From Streptomyces sp. NRRL B-3428 (GTDB lineage: Bacteria; Actinomycetota; Actinomycetes; Streptomycetales; Streptomycetaceae), in assembly GCA_000721375.1 (NCBI GenBank), contig JOGW01000002.1, positions 248,001-312,000 of the forward strand: DNA of 64,000 nucleotides, written 5' to 3'. A program made the position numbers and the translations under genes. This document shows, piece by piece, positions 8,129 through 14,917 of this stretch. Numbering within the stretch: the stretch's first letter is position 1; each line of letters starts with the position of its first letter. The notes under the pieces are model-generated. The model saw nothing but the letters and a program-made list of their open reading frames with translations. It did not search any database and was not told the origin of the DNA.

Positions 8129-9565
8129 ATGGGGGACCGTACGTATCTGGAGCTGTCCCAAGACGGCGGCGGCGCGCACAAGTTCTACGAGGTGACCGTG
8201 GAGGGGACGGTCGTCTCGGTGCGCTACGGGCGGATCGGCGCGAGCGGCCAGCTGCAGACGTCCACCTTCCCGACCGCGCAGAAGGCGCAGGCGGCGGCCG
8301 CCAAGAAGATAGGCGAGAAGGTACGCAAGGGGTACGCGCCGGCCGTACAGGGACAGCGCGCACCGCGTGCGGTGACCCGCCGCCAGGTGGCCTCGGCGCC
8401 GTCCCGTGCCCGCAGTGTGGCTCCCGTCCTGTGGCGCTTTCGCACCGGCTCCGCGGCCTTCGGCATCCACATCGACGAGGACCGCTGCTGGGTGGGCAAC
8501 CAGGCGGGCGATGTGTACACACTGAGCCACAGCGGCGAGGTGCTCGCCCGCTATGCGCTGCCCGACGGCGTCAAGTGCCTTGTGGCGGACGACTTCTGGA
8601 TCTACGCGGGCTGTGACGACGGCAAGGTCTACGACCTGTCGTCGAAGCTTCCGTTCGCCGCGTACGACATCGCCGCCGACGTGGACATCTTCTGGCTGGA
8701 CATCCACGAGGGCGTGCTCAATGTGGCCGACCGGGCCGGCGGGCTCACGGTGATCGACCACGAGGACGAGTACCAGTGGTCCCGCAAGTCACGCGGGGAG
8801 CACGCCTGGATGGTCCGCGCCGACGAGCACGGGGTCTACCACGGCCATCAGGGCGGGGTGACGGCCTACGCCCCGGACGGCGGCGGCGAGTTGTGGCACC
8901 GGCAGACCCAGGGCGCGGTCCTGTTCGGCTGGCAGGAGGACACTTCGGTGTACGCGGGAACCGCCCGCCGCGCCGTACAGCGATTGTCGAAGGCGACGGG
9001 AGCGATCGAGGCGACGTACCACTGCGACGACCCGGTGTACTCCTGCGCGACCTCCCCGGACGGCCGCCATGTCTTCGCCGGTGACAACGCGTCCTCGGTC
9101 TACTGCTTCTCCGCCGACGGCACCCGGCTGTGGAAGCTGGGCACGGGCGGCGGCTCGGCCCTGTCCATGCAGTATCTGGACGAGAAGCTCTACATGGTGA
9201 CCACCGACGGCTCCCTGGTCTGCGTGGACGCCTCACCGACGGCGATCACGGCGGCCCAGTCGGGCTCGGTGCCGACGGCACTCGACATCAAGTACTCGGC
9301 GGCCACTCCTACTTACACCCCTGCCACGACGGTGGCCCAGGTGCACACGGTGACCGTGGCCCCGGCGGACGGGGTGATCGTGGAGTGCATCCAGGAAGGC
9401 AGCCGACTGCGCGTCCACGTCCTGTCGGACGGCTATGAACCCGCTTGGAACGTGCAGTTCCCGCGCGGTATACGCGAGGTCGGTGCCCGCTATGTGGTGG
9501 ACGCCCTGCACCCCGCCGCGGGCGGCTTCTACCGCGTACGCGGAGAGATACGCCGACTCGTCTGA
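8129..9565 (+). CDS. WGR-domain protein with PQQ-like beta-propeller, 478 aa
   Basis: Residues about 1-80 match the WGR domain (aromatic-rich start YLELSQDGGGAHKFYEVTVEG, then SVRYGRIGASGQ and the helix FPTAQKAQAAAAKKIGEK). WGR domains occur in poly(ADP-ribose) polymerases and in bacterial proteins of unclear role and can contact nucleic acid. Residues about 120-478 form repeated beta-blades of PQQ/WD-like type (GNQAGDVYTLS, AGCDDGKVYDL, AGTARRAVQRLS, AGDNASSVYCFS), a likely scaffold. No signal peptide, so cytoplasmic. The ATG at 8129 has GGAGAGG upstream. The 3' end overlaps the convergent BASS transporter gene by 37 bp. Function unknown. Confidence 0.82.
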   Translation: MGDRTYLELSQDGGGAHKFYEVTVEGTVVSVRYGRIGASGQLQTSTFPTAQKAQAAAAKKIGEKVRKGYAPAVQGQRAPRAVTRRQVASAPSRARSVAPVLWRFRTGSAAFGIHIDEDRCWVGNQAGDVYTLSHSGEVLARYALPDGVKCLVADDFWIYAGCDDGKVYDLSSKLPFAAYDIAADVDIFWLDIHEGVLNVADRAGGLTVIDHEDEYQWSRKSRGEHAWMVRADEHGVYHGHQGGVTAYAPDGGGELWHRQTQGAVLFGWQEDTSVYAGTARRAVQRLSKATGAIEATYHCDDPVYSCATSPDGRHVFAGDNASSVYCFSADGTRLWKLGTGGGSALSMQYLDEKLYMVTTDGSLVCVDASPTAITAAQSGSVPTALDIKYSAATPTYTPATTVAQVHTVTVAPADGVIVECIQEGSRLRVHVLSDGYEPAWNVQFPRGIREVGARYVVDALHPAAGGFYRVRGEIRRLV

Positions 9566-10446
9566 TCCGCATCCGCTGCTCCCCTGAAGCGCTTGAGCAG
9601 CAGCCCGGCCGTACCGGCGGTGAAGTACATCAGGATCGCGTAGACCGCGCTGGGCACGGCGATCTCGGTGCTGTCGAGCAGCGACGGGCTGAGCGCGATG
9701 GTCAGGGAGAGCGAGGTGTTGTGCATCCCGATCTCCATGCACGCGGCGACGGCTTGAGGGTGCCCGGCCCCGGCGACGCGCGCGGCGGCGTACCCCGTGC
9801 CCAGCGAGATGAAGCTGAAAGCCAGCGCCACGGGCCCGACTTCGGCGATGTACTCCCCCACGTTCGACCGCTCGGCCAGCAGCGCTGCCACGATCACCCC
9901 GGCCAGAATCACCAGACACAACAGCTTCACGGGCCGCTCGGCCCGCTCGGCGAACCCGGGCCGCCTGGCCCGCACGACCATGCCGACGGCCACCGGGATC
10001 AGGACCAGCGCGAACACCTGCAGCGTCTTGCCGAACTGCAGCCCGACGCTCCCGCCGTCATCACCTTCGACATCCCAGTACCCGACCGCCAGATTCACCA
10101 CGAGAGGCAGAGTGAACACGGCAAGCACGGAGTTGATGGCGGTGAGCGTGATGTTCAGCGCGACATCCCCACCGAACAGATGGCTGTACAGATTGGCCAT
10201 GGTGCCCCCGGGCGAGGCGGCGAGCAGCATCATCCCGACGGCAGGCGCGGCGGCAAGCCCGAAGGCGACCACGAGCCCGAAACACACGGCGGGCAACAGC
10301 ACGAGCTGACACCCGAGCGCGGCGACCACCACCCGCGGATACTCCCGCACCCGCCTGAAGTCCCCCACAGTCAGGCTCATCCCGAGCCCGAACATGATGA
10401 CCGCGAGCACGATGGGCACGAGGATGGTGACCAGGGCGGAATCCAT
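9529..10446 (-). CDS. bile acid:sodium symporter (BASS) family transporter, 305 aa
   Basis: An integral membrane protein with about nine to ten hydrophobic segments. The BASS-type signatures are the N-terminal MFGLGMSLTVGDF stretch, the ASPGGTMANLYSHL crossing region (equivalent to the family's Gly-Gly turn) and the later GMHNTSLSLTIA helix break. Family members import organic acids or steroids with sodium; the substrate is unknown here. The ATG at 10444-10446 has no clear Shine-Dalgarno. Its 3' end overlaps the WGR gene by 37 bp in convergent orientation. Confidence 0.88.
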   Translation of the reverse strand: MDSALVTILVPIVLAVIMFGLGMSLTVGDFRRVREYPRVVVAALGCQLVLLPAVCFGLVVAFGLAAAPAVGMMLLAASPGGTMANLYSHLFGGDVALNITLTAINSVLAVFTLPLVVNLAVGYWDVEGDDGGSVGLQFGKTLQVFALVLIPVAVGMVVRARRPGFAERAERPVKLLCLVILAGVIVAALLAERSNVGEYIAEVGPVALAFSFISLGTGYAAARVAGAGHPQAVAACMEIGMHNTSLSLTIALSPSLLDSTEIAVPSAVYAILMYFTAGTAGLLLKRFRGAADADQTSRRISPRTR

Positions 10447-10526
10447 GGGGGTCAGGGTGGGGGCTCACGGGTGAGGAGTCCATGGGTCTACCGACGGGAA
10501 ACCGGGCGGGTGCAAGACTCACGCGG

Positions 10527-11132
10527 ATGAAACCTGAACCCAGCGCGTACGTACGCAACCTGCCCATAGGCGAGCAACTCTCCCTCCCCGCCGAAGGAAT
10601 CCCGGGCTGGGAGATCTTCCCGTTCGAGTCCGACGGCCTGCGGGTCAAGGTGCTGCGGGAGCCGACGCTGCCGGAGCCGCCGCGTGAGGGCGAGGCGGGG
10701 CCTCATGAATGCGGGGCGTGCCAAACGGTCGACGAGCAGTTCCTGTGGACGGATGAGCACTGGCGGCTGAAGGGATTCGCGGAGCCTGCAGCCCTGCCCG
10801 CCATGGTCATGCTGCAGCCGCGCGGCCACCACGACCTGCACGATCTGCCGCCCGAACGGGCCGCGGAGCTGGGCGGGATGCTGCAGCGCGTGGAGCGGGC
10901 CGTGATGTCGGTCGGGGGCATCTCCCGTGTGCATGTGAACAAGTGGGGGGACGGTGGCGCGCATCTGCACATGTGGCTGATCGGGCGGCCCGAGGGAATG
11001 ATGCAGCTCCGCGGCAGCTGTCTGGTGATCTGGGGCGACGTGCTGCCGAAGGTGGAGGCCGGGGTGTGGGCCGAGACGAACCGCCGGGTCGCGCACGCGA
11101 TGGCGGAGGGCGGCGGCACGGCTCACGTGTGA
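10527..11132 (+). CDS. HIT-like (histidine triad related) protein, about 201 aa
   Basis: A soluble cytoplasmic protein. The segment VHVNKWGDGGAHLHMWLIGRP resembles the HxH core of histidine-triad hydrolases and transferases, with an upstream ILQPRGHHDLHDLPPERAAELGG-like helix typical of HIT proteins; the full canonical triad (HxHxHxx) is not present, so activity is uncertain. The CxxC pair in HECGACQTVDEQ could bind metal. Two starts are possible: ATG at 10527, where conserved-looking sequence begins (MKPEPSAYVRNL), or ATG at 10482, which has a GAGGAG at 10473-10478 but a short 3-bp spacing. It is divergent from the BASS gene. Confidence 0.72.
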   Translation: MKPEPSAYVRNLPIGEQLSLPAEGIPGWEIFPFESDGLRVKVLREPTLPEPPREGEAGPHECGACQTVDEQFLWTDEHWRLKGFAEPAALPAMVMLQPRGHHDLHDLPPERAAELGGMLQRVERAVMSVGGISRVHVNKWGDGGAHLHMWLIGRPEGMMQLRGSCLVIWGDVLPKVEAGVWAETNRRVAHAMAEGGGTAHV

Positions 11133-11435
11133 GTCGCAGGCCCATCTGCTTTCTTGATCGACTGTCAGTGCCGGCTGCCAGAATGGAATCAGGTCGGAAG
11201 CGGAGAACCAACAGAGCCGAAGACCTGAGGCGATGGTGAAACACCGTGCGACACCGATGAGTTGTCGTTGCCCGGCCGGTCATTACCGGTGACACGAACG
11301 GGACGTTCGGAGCTCATCATCAAAGCAACGCAACAGAGCAACGCACAGAGCAAGCGACCCGCAGGACCGGCGCCCAGAGCGTCACAGCTGAAGAAGGACC
11401 GGAGCAATCGCCATTCCAGAAGACGGAGTTACATC
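11133..11435. other. intergenic leader region upstream of the DUF5999 gene
   Basis: About 300 bp without a convincing gene. It holds a short imperfect repeat (GCAACGCA-type units near 11329-11350) and an inverted repeat around 11277-11297 built on CCGG and GTCA/TGAC elements. This is a long leader for so small a gene, so it probably contains the promoter and perhaps control sites. Confidence 0.4.
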
Positions 11436-11693
11436 ATGTGCACTCACCAGCCTTCGTGCCCCACCGCCGACCGCCCCGACCGCGAGGCCGCGCGTGTAGT
11501 CGCCTCCCACCCCGAGCAGGGCTGGAGCCGGTTGTGCAATGGCACGATCGTGTTCGACGACACCGGAGAGCTGCTGCCCGGCGGGGAGATCGTGCCGCCG
11601 CACCGCCCCCTGCTCACCCTGATCCCCTCGCAGTCCGAGGGCCCGATTCCGACGCAGCCCCAGGGCAAGCCGGTCGTCGCCGCAGCGGCCTGA
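11436..11693 (+). CDS. DUF5999 family protein, 85 aa
   Basis: The start MCTHQPSCPTADRPDREAA and the stretch HPEQGWSRLCNGTIVFDDTG are the hallmark of DUF5999, a small actinobacterial family often associated in Streptomyces with GlnR-like or developmental regulons but without a proven function. Cys2, His4, Cys8 and the later Cys give a possible metal site. The ATG at 11436 has GGAG at 11425-11428. The C-terminus is longer than I remember for typical members. It is convergent with the efflux gene downstream. Confidence 0.85.
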   Translation: MCTHQPSCPTADRPDREAARVVASHPEQGWSRLCNGTIVFDDTGELLPGGEIVPPHRPLLTLIPSQSEGPIPTQPQGKPVVAAAA

Positions 11694-11737
11694 ACCGCCG
11701 TACGGCCGCCGTACGGGCTGCCGTTCGACCGCCGAGG

Positions 11738-13315
11738 TCAGCCTTCCTCGGTGCTCCCGCGACCCGGCTGACTCGACCCACTCGGTCCGCCCGGCCCAGG
11801 CAACCCACCCAACCCACCCGACCTTCCGCTTTCGAGCGGCGGAGCGTCCAGCGCGCAGTGCGTATGGCACTCCGGATGGCACGGCCCCGGCTCGTCCACG
11901 ACCGGGACGGGATTGCGCACGGTCAGCCAGGCGATCAGCGCACCGGCCGCGAGCAGCGCCGCGCACAGCGGCATCGCGAGACGGAAAGCGCTGTTGAACT
12001 CGGCCGCCGAGCGATACGCCTCGGGGCCCATCCCCACCAGCAGCGGCAGCGCGGCCACCGCGATCAGGCCGGCCGCCCGGGCCGCCGCGTTGTTGATTCC
12101 GCTGGCGAGACCCGCGCGTGACTGGTCCACGGAGGCCAGTACAGTCGCGGTGAGCGGAGCGACCAGCGTGACCATGCCGAGGCCGAGGACGACAACGGCC
12201 GGCAGGACATCGACCCAGTACGACGCATCGGGACCCGCCCGCATCATCAGGAGCATGCCCGCCGCACACAGCAACGGGCCCACGGTGAGCGGAAGCCGCG
12301 GACCGATGCGCTGGCCCAGCGCACCGGAGCGGGCCGAGAAGAACAGCATCAGGATCGTGGTCGGCAGCAGCGCGGTGCCCGCGACGAGCGCCGAGTAGCC
12401 CGTGACGACCTGGAGTTGGAGCGCGGAGAGGAAGAAGAAGCCGCCGAACGCTCCGTAGACGCAGAGCGTCACCAGGTTGACCGCAGTGAACTGCCGGGAC
12501 GCGAAGACCGTGAGCGGCATCATCGGATCGCGGCTGTGCCCCTCGACGTAGACGAACGCCACAGCCGCCGCCAGACCCGCGGCGGCCGATCCGATCACCA
12601 CCGCCGAGGCCCCGTTGTCGGGCGCCGCGATCAGGGCGTACGTGAGGAACGCGAGGGCGAGGGCGCCGAGCACCGCCCCGGGGATGTCGAACCGGCCGTG
12701 CGTCTGCCCGTCCTTGGACTCGGGGACGTGCCGCAGGGCGACCGGTACGCAGAGCAGGGCCAGCGGCACGTTCAGCAGGAACACCCAGCGCCAGCCGGGC
12801 CCGTCCACCAGCCACCCGCCGAGGAACGGTCCGACCGCCGCCCCCACACCGCCGAGACCCGACCACAGGCCGACCGCGGCGGCGCGGTCGTCGGGATGGA
12901 ACGAGGCCTGGATCAGCGCGAGCGAACCGGGTGTCAGTAGCGCTCCGCCCACGCCCTGCAGGGCCCGCGCCGCGATCAGCACCTCGGCGTTCGGCGCCAG
13001 TCCGCACAGCAGCGAGGCCGCGGCGAACCACACCACCCCGATGACGAACACCTTGCGCCGCCCGAACCGGTCACCGAGCGCACCGCCGAGCAGGATCAGT
13101 CCGGCGAGCGCCAGCATGTACGCGTTGACCGTCCACTGCAGCGCGGCAAGATCGGCGTCGAGGTCGTCCCCGATACGGCGCAGCGCCACGTTCACCACGG
13201 TCGAGTCGAGCATCGCCATGGTCGATCCGAGCACGGTGGTCAGGAGCACCCAGCGGCCGGCGGGTGTGCCGGTGCGGATCAGGGCGGGGGCGGCGGGTCC
13301 GGCGGCATCGGCCAT
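11738..13315 (-). CDS. DHA2-family MFS drug efflux transporter, 525 aa
   Basis: A 14-helix major facilitator of the EmrB/QacA type. Visible motifs are LDSTVVNVAL in helix 1 (motif D1), GGALGDRFGRRKVF (motif A) and ALQGVGGALLTPGSLALI (motif B/C region). It probably exports hydrophobic or cationic compounds by proton antiport. The start is ATG at 13313-13315 with no clear Shine-Dalgarno. The C-terminal tail is unusual: a cluster of three Cys and three His (PCHPECHTHC) followed by a Gly/Pro/Ser-rich end. It is the last gene downstream of a nucleotidyltransferase and a MarR gene on the same strand, 208 bp away. Confidence 0.9.
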   Translation of the reverse strand: MADAAGPAAPALIRTGTPAGRWVLLTTVLGSTMAMLDSTVVNVALRRIGDDLDADLAALQWTVNAYMLALAGLILLGGALGDRFGRRKVFVIGVVWFAAASLLCGLAPNAEVLIAARALQGVGGALLTPGSLALIQASFHPDDRAAAVGLWSGLGGVGAAVGPFLGGWLVDGPGWRWVFLLNVPLALLCVPVALRHVPESKDGQTHGRFDIPGAVLGALALAFLTYALIAAPDNGASAVVIGSAAAGLAAAVAFVYVEGHSRDPMMPLTVFASRQFTAVNLVTLCVYGAFGGFFFLSALQLQVVTGYSALVAGTALLPTTILMLFFSARSGALGQRIGPRLPLTVGPLLCAAGMLLMMRAGPDASYWVDVLPAVVVLGLGMVTLVAPLTATVLASVDQSRAGLASGINNAAARAAGLIAVAALPLLVGMGPEAYRSAAEFNSAFRLAMPLCAALLAAGALIAWLTVRNPVPVVDEPGPCHPECHTHCALDAPPLESGRSGGLGGLPGPGGPSGSSQPGRGSTEEG

Positions 13316-13383
13316 ACGCGGATTATGCGGGCGGCCCCGACGACCGACCACTCGCCGCGAGCGTCCGCACGCACACGTCTGCG

Positions 13384-13479
13384 CACCACCGGTCGGCGCA
13401 CACCGTCCGCACCACCGGTCGGCGCCACACCGCCTGCGCGCCGCTGGTCGGCGCACACGGTCCGCGCGCCATCGGTCGG
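13384..13479. repeat. degenerate 26-29 bp direct repeats in the gap between the nucleotidyltransferase and efflux genes
   Basis: The core GGTCGGCGC recurs at 13391, 13417 and 13446, and partially at 13474, giving spacings of 26, 29 and 28 bp. Flanking CACCACC and CACACCG/GTCCG blocks also recur. The array lies upstream of the minus-strand DHA2 gene and could be a regulatory array or a simple amplification. Confidence 0.7.
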
Positions 13480-13523
13480 TCTCCCTGCCCGTACACCGCC
13501 CCCGACCGGCCCGGCGCCCGGCC

Positions 13524-14396
13524 TCACACCGAGGCGAACAACCGCTCCGCCTCCTCGAACGCCGACACCAGCACCCGCGGATCCGGCCGCAGCTCCGCCA
13601 CGACGTCGTCGACCGTCCGCAGTCCGGCCCGCGCAAGCAGGGTCTTCTCGTTGGTGACCCACTCCCCCCGACCCGCGAGCACCGCATGCGCCGTGCACAT
13701 CGCCGCCGTGGCGAGCGCGCCCGCGACCTCGGTCGCCTTGCCGTGGGGCGCGAAGTTGGCCTTCGCGTAGCCGAGGGTCAGCGCGGCGCGGTCACGCCAG
13801 AGCGCGGGTGCCCGCTCACGCAGCGCCGACGGGTAGTCCGGGCGCGGGAGGTCGCCGGACAGGACCTTGTTGACGGCGAGTTCGGCCACCACCAAGTAGC
13901 TCGGGATACCCGCGAGATGGAACATCAGCGGCTCCCAGCGGAAGCGGCCCGCCCTTGCCTCGGCCAGCTCGTGCTCCACCACCTCCAGGTCGCGGTAGTG
14001 CACATCGATCGCGCGGCCCTCCACCGTGAGCCAGGCGCCCCCGTTGAACACCCCGCCGCCCCAGCCGCCCAGCTCGGACACCTGCCCGGGCCAGCCCACC
14101 GCACGCAGCTCGTCCGGGTCGAACGAGCCGCGATAGTAGACGGCGAAGTCCCAGTCGCTCCGGGCCGTGTGCGTGCCCTGGGCGCGCGAGCCGCCGAGGG
14201 CTACGGCGCGTACGCCGGGCAGAGCCGCGAGCCGCTCGGCCACGTGGCGCGGGAAGCGCTCGTCCGTCACGCCACCGCGCTCGTCCGTCACGCCACCGCC
14301 CTCGTCCGTCACGCCGCCACTCCCGTCCGTCACGCCGCCACTCCCGCCCGCCACTCCGCCACTCTCGCCCGCCCCCACGATTGCCTCGTCCCCCAC
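13524..14396 (-). CDS. nucleotidyltransferase-fold protein (kanamycin/aminoglycoside nucleotidyltransferase-like), 290 aa as drawn
   Basis: The motif GGSRAQGTHTARSDWDFAVYY (Gly69-Ser70, then Asp81 and Asp83) is the metal-binding core of the DNA polymerase beta-like nucleotidyltransferase fold, here in the class that includes aminoglycoside nucleotidyltransferases; the helical C-terminal half (residues about 150-290) fits. It would transfer a nucleotide to a small molecule or protein. The drawn GTG start overlaps the MarR stop (TAGTG), implying coupling. Residues 12-46 are five 7-residue repeats rich in GGVTD that are not expected in the family. Each later unit carries a GTG, so the true start may be at 14333, 14312, 14291 or 14270. 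Confidence 0.82.
   Translation of the reverse strand: MGDEAIVGAGESGGVAGGSGGVTDGSGGVTDEGGGVTDERGGVTDERFPRHVAERLAALPGVRAVALGGSRAQGTHTARSDWDFAVYYRGSFDPDELRAVGWPGQVSELGGWGGGVFNGGAWLTVEGRAIDVHYRDLEVVEHELAEARAGRFRWEPLMFHLAGIPSYLVVAELAVNKVLSGDLPRPDYPSALRERAPALWRDRAALTLGYAKANFAPHGKATEVAGALATAAMCTAHAVLAGRGEWVTNEKTLLARAGLRTVDDVVAELRPDPRVLVSAFEEAERLFASV
14259..14363. repeat. 21-bp tandem repeat array (five units) at the 5' end of the nucleotidyltransferase gene
   Basis: Five in-frame 21-bp units encode SGGVAGG, SGGVTDG, SGGVTDE, GGGVTDE and RGGVTDE. On the coding strand the middle units contain GGGAG about 7 bases before GTG ACG GAC, so ribosome binding site and start codon are repeated together. Confidence 0.9.
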
Positions 14397-14812
14397 TACG
14401 AGCGCTGCCTCGCCCTGCGAACCGCCTTGGCGAAGACGGCTTCCGCAGGCGTCGCGAGCTGACCGCCGACCAGCCGCTTCAGCGCCCGCAGCAAGACCTC
14501 GCGCTCGCCGTCGGGCAGCGCCGCCAGCGCGCGCTCGTGCACCGAGTCGACGACCCGCTGGCTCTGCTCGGCGACCCGCGCGCCTTCCTCGGTGACCTGG
14601 ATGATCCGGGCCCTGCGGTCGGTCCTTGACGGACGCCGCTCGGCCAGACCCGCCTTCTCCAGGGCGTCGACCGTGCCGACCATCGTCGTCTTGTCCATGT
14701 CGCCGATCTCGGCGAGCGCCGCCGCCATCTGCGCGCGCAGCGCGTGTCCGCCGTAGTCGAGGAGGTAGGAGAGGTCCGGCTCGGTGCGTGTGGGCGGGGA
14801 CATCGCAGTCAT
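14396..14812 (-). CDS. MarR family transcriptional regulator with a shortened DNA-binding region, 138 aa
   Basis: Matches Streptomyces MarR repressors from LSYLLDYGGHALRAQM at the N-terminus to the wing and dimerisation helix (TTMVGTVDALEKAGLAERRPS, DRRARIIQVTEEG). As I recall the family, about 24 residues normally lie between the first helix (ending ALAEIG) and the recognition region (starting LAEIGDMDKTTMV); here the two run together, ALAEIGDMDK. The missing part would be helices 2 and 3 that lead into the helix-turn-helix. The start is ATG at 14812 or 14803. The gene is divergent from the DHA2 pump at 14918 and coupled to the downstream nucleotidyltransferase. Confidence 0.8.
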   Translation of the reverse strand: MTAMSPPTRTEPDLSYLLDYGGHALRAQMAAALAEIGDMDKTTMVGTVDALEKAGLAERRPSRTDRRARIIQVTEEGARVAEQSQRVVDSVHERALAALPDGEREVLLRALKRLVGGQLATPAEAVFAKAVRRARQRS

Positions 14813-14917
14813 GGACTCAGCATAACCGGGGTTCCGATCCGAAAGGGATCGTCTGTAACGGAACAATCTGCTACGGTCGTTCCAACGCCAGCGACCAAGC
14901 CGATGACGGAGTGCGAC
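14813..14917. promoter_or_regulatory. divergent control region between MarR and DHA2 efflux genes
   Basis: Contains the inverted repeat GGAAC (14860-14864) and GTTCC (14879-14883) separated by 14 bases, and a short hairpin GATCC/GGATC (14836-14840 and 14846-14850). A MarR dimer typically binds a palindrome in such a divergent region; which element is the operator is inference. Confidence 0.5.

Noticed and set aside
9445..10530. 361-residue plus-strand frame over the BASS transporter
   Set aside because: Its His/Glu/Arg-rich product is the antisense of a clear membrane protein with family motifs.
11262..11435. Upstream extension of the DUF5999 frame with a low-complexity N-terminus
   Set aside because: The conserved family start MCTHQPSC at 11436 has its own Shine-Dalgarno; the extension looks like untranslated leader.
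13279..13698. 139-residue minus-strand frame covering the 26-29 bp repeats
   Set aside because: Its protein is mostly Arg, Gly and Ala and reflects the DNA repeats; the gap more likely is non-coding.
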